DNA of 64,000 nt, taken from contig CAXIUT010000289.1 in the NCBI GenBank assembly GCA_964035545.1, forward strand, positions 1-64,000, written 5' to 3'. The notes beneath the pieces are model-generated. The model saw only the letters and a program-made list of their open reading frames with translations, was not told the origin of the DNA and did not search any database. Source of the DNA: Bugula neritina (lineage: Eukaryota; Bryozoa; Gymnolaemata; Cheilostomatida; Bugulidae). The position numbers and the translations under genes were made by a program. Below, piece by piece: positions 9,938 to 18,639 of this stretch (positions are counted from its first letter, which is position 1; each line of letters begins with the position of its first letter).

Positions 9938-11317
9938 TTAGAGTTGGCCCGGGTTCCGTGTTGGCAACGGGGACCGCGGGGGAACTCTGCTCTTCTTCTT
10001 CGGGCCCAACCTCTTCGTGAGCTGCCGAGTAGGGGCGATCTCCGCCGCCCGTGGTACTTCACGACGGCCCGCTCTATTTAGGCGAGCGTCATGGTCTGTG
10101 TGGCGGAGCGCCTCACTGTACCTGTGTGGCAACATAGCCATAGCATGGCGCTTTCCGTTGCCTGTGTAGCCACGCGTCCCTGAAGGATGGGAGGCGTGGG
10201 TTGGGACGGTCCTCCGCCCTTGAGACGGGCTCTGTTGAGGACCTTCTGTCGTAGCTCCCAACGACGGCCCAATGGTTTCCTCCTGGACAGGATGGAAGCG
10301 TCCCAGCATGGACCTGGGTGGTAGGTTTACCGTCTGTGAGGAGGGGTTGACGCACTGCACTGAGATCTCTCCTTGTCGCGTAAGCCGGCTAAAGCTATGG
10401 GCAAGTTGGATTCTTGAGTGCGTACTTTTGACAACTCCCAACCTAGAGGTCTGGCCACCGTCTACTTTGCAGCGGACGGTAACCCGGGAGTGGCCTGGTA
10501 TCGTACAGCTCCGTACTACCTGCACTCCTCCCGCTAGAGGACGACCAAACTTATCGACACAGGCGAGCTCTCTGTCGCCCATGATCATCGCAGATTTACT
10601 GAAATCGATGCGACATCCGTGTCGTTGTAAGAATGGCATCCTGAGGATAGCATCCTCGTTGAGCTGTTCGACGATAAACGTCTCCCGGATGGCCCGGTTA
10701 CGGATGTAACCAGTCAGCTCAATAATGCCGTAGAAGGAAATGCACGACCCGTCTGCCAGGGTGCCACGATCCTCCTCATACGGTGCCAGACAGTCCCTGA
10801 CCTTAGCGCTGAGAGTGTCAAAGAACTGACGGCTAAGGAGGTTGGTGGTGCAGCCCGAGTCCAGAAGGAAGTTGGCAGGCTTGCCAGTTTGCTTTCCTGG
10901 CAGGAAGTAGCTACTTCCGTGTGGCTGCATCTGTGTGTGCCGTGGTTGCACCTCCCTCGCTGTGGGTCGAGGGGTCCACGGTTGGCGACGACTATTGACC
11001 AGCTGCCGAGGTTGGGGCGGTACGCCTTGCGGCGCCTGTACCGTTTCCCTCGCAGGCTCTGAGGTCAACCGTCCGTCGGATCCGTGTTGGAGTGGCATAG
11101 AGGACCCAGGTGGCGAGTGGCTTGAACAGCCTACTTGCCGTGGGGGTCGCCACTTCACAGCATCTCCGCGTGGCGCCCAGCGGGGCGGCAGACGTGTTGT
11201 CCTCCCTGGGTGATTTACCGGCGGCCCGCAGGAGGTGGGAACATCTGCGGGCCGTGGTAGTTTAACCCTTGTTGGAGTTGAGGCCAGTTTTTCTGGAAAT
11301 ATCCTGGCCTCCCACAT
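9938..11317 (-). CDS. aspartic protease ORF (pro) of nested Gypsy element
   Basis: An open frame overlaps the gag end by about 100 bases and is shifted -1 to it, the usual Gag-Pro expression route in Ty3/Gypsy elements. After a Pro/Arg-rich region a retropepsin motif appears (NFLLDSGCTTNLLSRQFF, catalytic D-S-G), with a second conserved block (DAILRMPFLQRHGCRIDF) where flap and C-terminal strands are expected. Downstream sequence is basic and stops before any RT motif, so the RT domain that normally follows is absent. In the family this enzyme cleaves Gag and Pol polyproteins during particle maturation. No disabling change is visible in the protease itself. Confidence 0.75.
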   Translation of the reverse strand: MWEARIFPEKLASTPTRVKLPRPADVPTSCGPPVNHPGRTTRLPPRWAPRGDAVKWRPPRQVGCSSHSPPGSSMPLQHGSDGRLTSEPARETVQAPQGVPPQPRQLVNSRRQPWTPRPTAREVQPRHTQMQPHGSSYFLPGKQTGKPANFLLDSGCTTNLLSRQFFDTLSAKVRDCLAPYEEDRGTLADGSCISFYGIIELTGYIRNRAIRETFIVEQLNEDAILRMPFLQRHGCRIDFSKSAMIMGDRELACVDKFGRPLAGGVQVVRSCTIPGHSRVTVRCKVDGGQTSRLGVVKSTHSRIQLAHSFSRLTRQGEISVQCVNPSSQTVNLPPRSMLGRFHPVQEETIGPSLGATTEGPQQSPSQGRRTVPTHASHPSGTRGYTGNGKRHAMAMLPHRYSEALRHTDHDARLNRAGRREVPRAAEIAPTRQLTKRLGPKKKSRVPPRSPLPTRNPGQL

Positions 11318-12162
11318 CCCCAGCAGAAGTTATGCCCCGTGCCTGGTGATTGTACCTGCGGCCCGCAAGGCTCACGGGCGGTATCTACCTGACTTGGGGG
11401 AGCTAATGTGGCGACCAGTTTGGCTAGCATGTCAGTTATCTGTGCGACTTTCGATGCTACCGACATCTGGGTCACATTAGCTACCGCGGAGGGTTCCGCA
11501 TTTGGTTCAGTATGAGCAGTAGTGTGCTCCGTGGCCACCTGGCGGGAGGCCACGCGGTTGCGATGCATCTGAGTCGCCAAGAGGTAGGCTTCTCCCACCA
11601 CGAGTGCATCCTCGACCGTGGCGACTCCCCTCGCTTGGAACTGATGGTGGAGCCCCAAGTCGTTGATGGACTGCACGAAGGCATCATAAGTATACCCCTC
11701 ACGGTTCGCTTGAGGCAGATTGCGGAACGCGATCTGCGCCAGCGTCATTACCGTGGTAGCGAACTCCTGCAGCGTCGTGTGAGGATCACGCCGCAGCTTT
11801 TGTAGGCGGTCTCGCGCATCTATGGCGGAGATACCAAAACGGGCCCGCAGAGAAGCAAAGATCCCGTCTATGTCAGGTCCCACTTCGTATGGCTTAGCCT
11901 TGTCTGTCAGCGCTATCCTGAGTTTGAGCAACGCCACCCTTAGTGGCCACCGTGCAACTTTCATCACATCTTGGAATTCCTGGATAAATTGCTCTACGGC
12001 TTCCTCGCCTGTGAAGGTGGGCGCCTTCAGCCGGTATCTATCCTCACCAGGCTCTCTAGGAATTCTTACTTCTTCTAACACTACTGGTTCTACAGGTATA
12101 TCAACATTATCTTCCTCACCTTCATTTAGTGGAATGGGTAGCTCCGTACCGTCTTCTGCCAT
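11215..12162 (-). CDS. Gag-like capsid protein of nested Gypsy element
   Basis: Start ATG at 12162 (MAEDGTELPIPLNEG), 36 bases inside the 5' LTR border and just after the primer-binding site; stop TAA at 11215-11217; 315 residues. An acidic N terminus precedes a capsid-type helical region (APTFTGEEAVEQFIQEFQDV, later DARDRLQKLRRDPHTTLQEF), the common Ty3 Gag fold. Near the C terminus a zinc knuckle is recognisable but damaged: CWGCGRPGYFQKNW has Tyr and Trp where CCHC needs His and the last Cys. The open frame shows little decay otherwise. Gag forms the particle that packages element RNA. Confidence 0.8.
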   Translation of the reverse strand: MAEDGTELPIPLNEGEEDNVDIPVEPVVLEEVRIPREPGEDRYRLKAPTFTGEEAVEQFIQEFQDVMKVARWPLRVALLKLRIALTDKAKPYEVGPDIDGIFASLRARFGISAIDARDRLQKLRRDPHTTLQEFATTVMTLAQIAFRNLPQANREGYTYDAFVQSINDLGLHHQFQARGVATVEDALVVGEAYLLATQMHRNRVASRQVATEHTTAHTEPNAEPSAVANVTQMSVASKVAQITDMLAKLVATLAPPSQVDTAREPCGPQVQSPGTGHNFCWGCGRPGYFQKNWPQLQQGLNYHGPQMFPPPAGRR

Positions 12163-12179
12163 GACTGTTATACGCAAGA

Positions 12180-12197
12180 TCCCACTGCTGCCACCAC
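12180..12197 (-). promoter_or_regulatory. primer-binding site, tRNA-Leu type
   Basis: Directly inside the 5' LTR the minus strand reads G then TGGTGGCAGCAGTGGGA. From memory of animal tRNA-Leu 3' ends (CCCACCGCTGCCACCA) this is complementary at all but one position. It would prime minus-strand DNA synthesis. Confidence 0.7.
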
Positions 12198-12549
12198 TGT
12201 AGTAATTCGTGCAACTACTATGCGTGAGTTTTCTATTTGCGTATACTTAGTTGGCTATTCTACTAGCAATTACTAGGGTAGCTGTCGAGTAATTACGTTT
12301 ATTATCCACAATACAATACAAAACAAACATTACATCAAATTACACTATAACATCAGTCACTACTAACACATGATTCTATTTCAAGCCCTCGCTTACAACA
12401 ACGTGATCATTGTCAATTGCCCGGGAATTGTCACATGAGTCGGAAGCATATCTTTCGGTGCTGATGATTGGTTACTACATAGGGGCTTCAGAATTCCCAG
12501 AACGGAGAGAGGACGATTCTTATATTAGTACATTGCATGACTCACTACA
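12198..12549 (-). repeat. 5' LTR of nested element
   Basis: Complete LTR with ends TGTAGT and ACTACA (plus strand). Coding order shows transcription toward lower coordinates. Its outer side abuts sequence of the outer element's LTR (12550-12863). Confidence 0.9.
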
Positions 12550-12863
12550 CCAACAACCTTTTGAAGGCATTCATAAAAGCTACACAAAAGATCCTTTGTG
12601 GTCCAAGCCGAAAATCGGATCACAAATTTCCAGTATCAGTATTAATGCAAAATGATAAAATAGCAAAAAGAAAATAACTCTGGAATGCGTATTTCATGAA
12701 AATTACATTATACTGAAAGCTTTAACAACAATCACAATAATAAGGCATTAGAAAGCTAGCCCAACTTGGCTACAATTACAGCATTCAAAACGATACGAAA
12801 CAGTAATTATAATACTGACGCAAGCAGTTACTTCAGAATTAATAGAGGATGAATTCCATTACA
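12550..12863 (-). repeat. 3' LTR of outer element, proximal half
   Basis: On the minus strand it starts TGTAATGGAATTCATC right after a purine tract (GGGGGAGA, 12864-12871). The same start is recognisable at 15698-15737, which identifies it as the LTR edge. Confidence 0.75.
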
Positions 12864-13352
12864 TTCTCCCCCATTGAAAAGCATCCCCTTTTCCATAACA
12901 GAAACAAAGTGTTTGTACAACACAGGTCAAAAATAAAACACAACAGTGGAAAATATGTGGTTAACAGAAAAGTATTATGATTAATCACGCATGTCACAAT
13001 AAACAATCGTAGTAGTACCCACAATATATACAGTCCAGGGGGCTAATGCCGGTGGCTCCTAGTTGTCTGGTTCAGTCATTGGAGGTGGGGCACCAGGCTC
13101 TCTATATTTCTTCTTCAAGGATACTGACCAGGCCTGGATTGCACTATCTAGGACGCATTCTCGGTAAGGAAGTGCCACACTCTGCCGGTGACAGGGCAAT
13201 TGTGGGTGGGTCGGCTGAGTCTTCTCTTCTATCTGGCTGCCTGGTGCTCCGGGCTCCTTGCCCAGTCTTGTCAACGCTACCCGAAGAGGCGCTGGGTGGG
13301 GGCTGCTGTAGTGCCATCTCTAATCAGCTGGGCAGGTAGCTGGGTCAGGGCC
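12864..13352 (-). other. 3' noncoding part of outer element
   Basis: Between the pol tail and the 3' LTR. A purine tract (minus strand GGGGGAGA) lies at 12864-12871 at the LTR border. No coding signal seen. Confidence 0.5.
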
Positions 13353-15697
13353 TCATCTTCCTTCTCCTGAGGGGTTGTTGCTTTTAGAGAAGTCCTGTAC
13401 TGACAGGGCTATTTTGCAACTGAGGCTCAGATTACTGGGTGTACCACTCTTCTGTTGGGACATCTCCATGTGTCCCACGTGATAGTCCGCCAAATATCTG
13501 GGGGGTCTTCGTGACCGCTGGCTCCTCTCAGTCTGGGCAGGCCTTGATGGTGCTAGTGGTTCCTCGGCTGTCATAGTAGGGGGGTCCCCGCCTTCACCCA
13601 TCACGAGGGTGGGGGTGTCCTCCTCCAGGAGGGGTGGTGGCCCTGGGGCCTGTTGCTGCTCTTGCTGCCGCTCCTGCCTTTGCTGTTGTTCCAGCAGGGC
13701 AGCCTGTTCCTGATCTGCTTCCCTTGGGACAACAATTTCCACCTCTCAGGGTTGGGTGGTCCTTCCCCAACGATTGGGCTGGCGGTTGGGCTCCAGGAAG
13801 GGTGGAGCCTGACCCACCGCGTCTGGGCTAGCATGGTAAGGTTTCAGGCGTTGCTCGCTTTGGACTGAGACCTGTCCAGAGCGCTCCACACGGTACGTGT
13901 GGTTGGGCAGCACCTCCACTAAGCAGTAGGGACCGACGAACTCGGGATGAAGTTCAGCCGACTGTCCGCGTCGCCTTCAGTGGCTCACCATCCAGACCCA
14001 GTCTCCCACCTGGTACAACGGGAGCTCTTCTGAGTCTTCCGTGCGGGTCTGCCACTACTGGGCACGCAGTGCATCATGAGCTTTGCTCATGATTTCTATC
14101 AGACCCCCCATGTATTCATGTACCGGTGACTCGGGGGCAGGAAAATGGTATGTCAGGTGTTCCGGAACCGACATCTCTCGGCCTAGCATCAGAAAGTTTG
14201 GGGTCGCCTGCGTGGCGGAGTGTGGTGTGCTGCGGTAAGCCCGCATGATTTGCGGCAGCACCACGTCCCATTCTTCCTGACCTCGACCAAGGAGCAGGCT
14301 CCTGAGGGCGTCACCCAACATCCTGTTGTTCTGCTCAACGACTTCGTTTCCTTGCGGGTGATATGGGGTGGTCCGACTCTGGTTCATCCCCCATATCCGG
14401 CAGAGGTCTCCCATAAGCTGGGACTGGAACTGGGCACCCTGGTCCGTATGTATCTGCTCGGATAACCCGAGGTAACAGAACACATTTTGGTCCAGGGCCC
14501 GGGCCACTGTGGGGGCTGTTGCGTCTGGAATAGCCAGAGCATCTGCCCACCGGGTAAAGTGGTCCGTGAGCACCAGTATCCAGGTGTTCCCTCTGGCGGA
14601 TAACGGCATAGGCCCAACGAGGTCTACCGCCACTATCTGCCACGGTCGACCAGCGTATAGCCGGCGTCGACCAGTGGTTTCCGTGGGGCGGCCATGTTTA
14701 CTAGCTTGACAGACCTCGCATTGCCGTACCCGCAGTCGTACGTCTCGAGTCATTTCGGGCCAGTACCAACGCAGCCGCAGACATCTGATGACCCGACTGA
14801 CTCCAGAGTGAGCCTGTTTATGGGTGTCCCAGATTCGTTCCCGCCAGAGGGCGCGTGGACAGACGACGCGGTCCCTCTCCTGTTGACAGTTGTCTGCCGC
14901 TAACGTTATCATTAGGAGGCCGTCAGGGCTGACCTTGAAGGCATCCCAGCGACAACAGAAGAGTTGGAACTCAACGTCTCCCTGCCGCTGCTGTTCCTCG
15001 CTAGGTCGTCGGCCTTCCTTCTTGGCTCGGAATATGTTCGCTTCCGCGCCGGGTAGCGTCTCCTGGAGTCGGCACAGCTCCTTAACATTCTGGTACAGAG
15101 TGGGGTTGGTGTGGAGCGCCTGGACGTCGTCTGAGTGGGTTTTGGTCTGAAGATGGCCGTGCTCCCACCGATAGACGGTGCCCTCCCCTAACTCTGTTTC
15201 CACGTCAAGGTGAGCGGGTCTCTCGTCCCGCTTCTCAATGTGCAGGCATTGCTTACAGTCTTCTACCGGCCGGCGACTCATGCCGTCGGCGTTCCCATGC
15301 TTCCGGCCTGCACGGTGTTCTATCAGGTAAGAGAACTCGGCAAGAATCTCTAGCCAACGAGCCACCTGGCTTGAGAGCTCCGCACGTTTACACAGCCATA
15401 TCAGTGATGCATGGTCTGTTTGCAACCGGAACGTTCTCCCATACAGGTATGACCGCCTTGACTACTGCTAGGAGTTCCTTTCTAGTGGTGCAGTAGTTCT
15501 TCTCGGCGGCCGCGAGAGTCTTGCTGTAGTAAGCCACGACCACTTCACTTCCACCCTGAACTTGAGACAGAACAGCTCCCACACTGTGGTCGCTGGCGTC
15601 AGCGTCCAGGATGTACTCTTTGACTGGATCAGGATATGCCAGAATTGGCGCCTCCATTTGCCATTGCTTGAAGAAAGGTCACGGGGAACAGTCCACT
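13353..15697 (-). pseudogene. decayed pol of outer Gypsy element (RT end, RNase H, integrase, Pro/Gln-rich tail)
   Basis: Minus strand, in order: end of RT/start of RNase H (EAPILAYPDPVKEYILDADA, KTLAAAEKNYCTTRKEL); a frameshift near 15440; the rest of RNase H (QTDHASLIWLCK, AEFSYLIEHRAGRKHGNADG); the integrase H2C2 finger (HKQAHSG, CEVCQASKHG); the integrase core with all three acidic positions visible (IVAVDLVGPMPL, HTDQGAQFQSQL, QGNEVVEQNNRML); and a C-terminal domain (QVGDWVWM, HPEFVGPYCLVEVLPNHTYR) interrupted by several stops before a Gln/Pro-rich tail. This more complete pol shows what the nested element lacks. Confidence 0.85.
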
Positions 15698-15897
15698 CCT
15701 TCACTTCAGAACTAATAGAGAATGAAAATCTATTACAATATTGTGTGGTGGCTCGATGAACTACTTTCATAATTGAAAAAGGGAAATAGTCTAGAAGTAA
15801 CTTCCCAAAAAGTGCTCAAAAAATTGACTTATTGTTATAACTTCCACAATTATACTGAGTATGGGATCCGGTTATACTATAATTATCCATGTTGCAT

Positions 15898-16147
15898 TGT
15901 TAGACACCAGACGAGTAATTAAGAGAGAAGAAGATTTATTTAATACACTAAGTATACGAGTAAAAGTAGTACAATTCGAATAACACACATACATAAAACT
16001 CCTATTCTAACACAATCAGCAGCACGCTCTATCTGAACTATATTATTAGAATACTGTCCGGAAGCCTTTCTGCTTCGTCGGGGTGATCACGGGCTTAATG
16101 AGGATTGGTTTGTGAGCATGTGGCCTTACGCTTTACTGGCCACTACA
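15898..16147 (-). mobile_element. probable solo LTR, distinct family
   Basis: Bounded by TGTTAGAC and CCACTACA (plus strand), so TGTAGT...CTAACA on the minus strand, with a minus-strand AATAAA (TTAAATAAATC) about 30 bases before its end, as in the U5-proximal part of an LTR. No internal region adjoins it and no clear target duplication was found. Confidence 0.5.
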
Positions 16148-16346
16148 TTATTACACTTTATTAGGTGGCCACTCGAAGAAAATTGTTTCTAGATCAGGAT
16201 TTTGTGCTGATTCTGAATCTACAAACTCTAGAATTCTATCTTTACCCAAACTCAAGTTATTGTAAAAAACAAATCGACATCTTGGATGAGTGATAAAAAG
16301 AAATGTAGAACGTGTGCAAAATAGTATCCAATTTTACCAAGTGTTG

Positions 16347-16684
16347 TGTCTTAGCACAATTATTAGCGTGGATTGCCTGCGTATTTAGTGTCAATTTAAC
16401 TAGCAATTACTAATATAGCTTGCGTAGATAACCTTTATTTAGCTCGATAAACATATTTATAACATCACATCAAAATACCACAATACATCAATCAATTACA
16501 AACACATGTTACTACTACGAGTCCTTGCTCACAACAACACATGGTTTCTGCTGACTAACCCGGGAACAGTCACTTGACAGGAAGCTCGCCTTCCGGTCCC
16601 TCTGATTGGATAGTAAAACATAGTTATAAGTATTCCCATACAAGAGGGGACGACCCCATTATTATACTACGTAATCCCATTACA
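16347..16684 (-). mobile_element. solo LTR related to the nested element's LTR
   Basis: Aligns along its length with 7124-7472: shared blocks include GCGTATTTAG, ACTAGCAATTACTA, ACATCA and CCGGGAA, and the order is the same. Ends are TGTCTT and ATTACA. Sequence differs throughout, so it is an older or sister subfamily copy. No internal domain is attached. Confidence 0.65.
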
Positions 16685-18417
16685 CAAGCTATCTTGAAAA
16701 AAAAAATTTGCTGAAATATCAAAAATAATTGCCTCTTAACTGGAATTCTATGCTGATGCTGAATTTAAAGACTGCAAAATGCTCTCTCAAATTAAAACCA
16801 AGTTGGTTACCTAAACATATATTATGTTTGTTATGCATCAAGGTATTGCATGCAGCATAAGCATACAGAATAATTGTATGACCAAGCTATTTATACAAAA
16901 ACAAAGTTATGCTGATGTGTGAAAAAACTATATTTATAAAATTATAGCGCAAAATAAATGTTGAAATGAATAAATATTAGTAGCATGACTTCCCGCGTAG
17001 CAGAACAGTTGTTATTAGACAGGCAAACTAGAAACACTGTATTGAGTTGCTGCAGAATATCTGAATAGATGTAGATCGTTTTATTTGTGTACTTATTGTG
17101 TAAATATATTTTTTATTATCTGAAACTACAATTGCGAAATTGATTGGATTACATGCAATGCACTAATTTGATTATACACTGAAACCCACAAGAGTAAAAA
17201 TTATAACAATTGTAGCACTTTTGTGTGGCCTCGAAATAGATCAAGCAGAAAGCATAACCCTTACTTATAAAGCGGCAAGAAAAGTTGTGTAAGTTTAAAT
17301 AATAAAGTCTTTATTGATTGTCTAGATGTGTAACTAGCGAGCTCGGGTTGTAGACTAACAACCGCCAGCTCTCTTCCTAGCTTATTTAGTAGGAACCATC
17401 CTCTTCCACAGCCTTGTCCAACCATTGGCGAAGTCCAGAGTGTCAGAGCTAAATATGACCGATATTTCAAACATGCCGACTTTCGGCTCAAATGAGGAAG
17501 CAATTGACATATATGACAGGAATATTATATATAAGAAAAAATAAAAAGGACAATTCCAAAAACCAATTCTAGAAAACTACTACAATATTAAAACCATGAA
17601 ATTATAATACTGACAAAAATTAATGTAATATACTATTATTCTCACCAATCTGTTGGGGAAGCTGGTATTATATGTTATACATACCTGATATGTATTATAT
17701 AAAAGTGTGTATTGTTATATGTTGAAAATAATCAATGGACAGGTTGTGCATGCGATTATTGGCTGGATTAGTTTTAAAAATCGCAAAGTTATATATGCAC
17801 AATTTACCCTTTGAGAAAGCAAATGCAGGGGAGAAATAATTCGCAACGTCAAAAATGAAAAATGCATAAAAGTTCACTTTAATTAGCTTTTCAAATCTTA
17901 AACTGCTGCTCTTTTAATCAAAAATTAATAGTTTTCATATCTTTAAAGCTGTGAGAGTGGTTTTAACAGCTTTTGCTAAATTATCCACGATAGACATGAA
18001 ATAAAAGATTTTTACATATAGGCCTATGCATTGTAAAGTTGAAAGTTGAAATGAATGTTATGTATAATATAAATAATTCTACAGGTGTTATACACATTAT
18101 ACGCAATATAATATTCTTATTAATGAAATTGTTTTTAAACATTACTGTGAGCATCTTGGCATGTATGATCATTCTGTTGCTATAAAAACTCCATTGTCTG
18201 ATGATAAAGTAATAACACAGCTTGCTTAAAAATTGTTATGTATTTGAAAATGATTCAAATCGTATAATTTGTTACAAATACATTATTTTAGAAATAAATC
18301 TGTTGTTGACTTGCATCCCTGACTGTGTTACTCAGCTCATTATAATTGGGCCTGAAAACATAAGAATCGATCATTATAAGATTCATGCAGACGGAATGAC
18401 TCTGACTGGATGAATAA
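16685..18417. other. intergenic; possible LTR-like remnant at about 17270-17520
   Basis: AT-rich. Around 17290-17420 a minus-strand AATAAAG signal and a GC-richer block resemble the R/U3 part of the LTR at 6823-7123 in layout, but no ends can be set. Nothing else seen. Confidence 0.35.
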
Positions 18418-18639
18418 CTATTGTGGAGTTTTTTTTCTGTTACCTGTTTTATCAAATAGATTTTTCCACCAGCTGCTCCCTTTGAGCTTGGAGGTACCTG
18501 AGCCTATGTTCGGATTCAAGGGGTTACCAAAACCAAAATCATCATCAAATGCCACTATACGTTTATCCACTGCTGGAGCAGCATCAGCAGCCACACAGAG
18601 TACAGCAAACAGCAGGGCAATAGCTGCAAACCACCTCAT
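18418..18639 (-). CDS. small secreted peptide precursor (73 aa)
   Basis: ATG at 18639, stop TAG at 18418-18420. The N terminus MRWFAAIALLFAVLCVAADA is a typical signal peptide. It is followed by APAVDKR, with a dibasic KR that convertases could cut, then an acidic/aromatic stretch (IVAFDDDFGFGNPLNPNIG) and a cationic, Trp-rich end (KLKGSSWWKNLFDKTGNRKK). No cysteines follow the signal. The layout suits an antimicrobial peptide or neuropeptide precursor; the family is not recognised. A strong donor-like motif (ACAG then GTAACAG) lies near the end, so the C terminus might instead be spliced to an unseen exon. It stands alone, with no neighbour within 2 kb. Confidence 0.6.
   Translation of the reverse strand: MRWFAAIALLFAVLCVAADAAPAVDKRIVAFDDDFGFGNPLNPNIGSGTSKLKGSSWWKNLFDKTGNRKKTPQ

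Larger units (their letters stand above)
7124..12549 (-). mobile_element. non-autonomous Ty3/Gypsy element: gag, protease, truncated pol and a spliced env-position ORF
   Basis: Two LTRs of about 350 bases (7124-7472 and 12198-12549) differ at roughly a dozen positions by eye. A tRNA-Leu-like primer-binding site follows the 5' LTR and a polypurine tract precedes the 3' LTR. Order on the minus strand: gag, protease (overlapping in the -1 frame), pol remnant, accessory ORF. RT and RNase H are absent (junction near 9930), as is the integrase core (junction near 9400). No matching target duplication is visible at the ends, so the insertion may be rearranged or mutated. Confidence 0.85.
6823..15737 (-). 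mobile_element. old Ty3/Gypsy LTR retrotransposon with a second element nested in its 3' LTR
   Basis: The outer ends read TGTAGT and ATTACA on the plus strand and are flanked by the same four bases, ATAT, at 6819-6822 and 15738-15741. The 3' LTR is 6823-7123 plus 12550-12863, split by the nested element. Of the 5' LTR only about 40 bases remain (15698-15737), matching the LTR start (TGTAATGGAATTC type). Internal sequence 12864-15697 retains the end of RT, RNase H, integrase and a Pro/Gln-rich tail, with stops and a frameshift. Gag, protease and most of RT are deleted. The copy is inactive. Confidence 0.8.

Noticed and set aside
7124-12549. Target-site duplication of the nested element
   Set aside because: The flanks (ATAA on one side, CCAAC on the other) do not match, so none is claimed.
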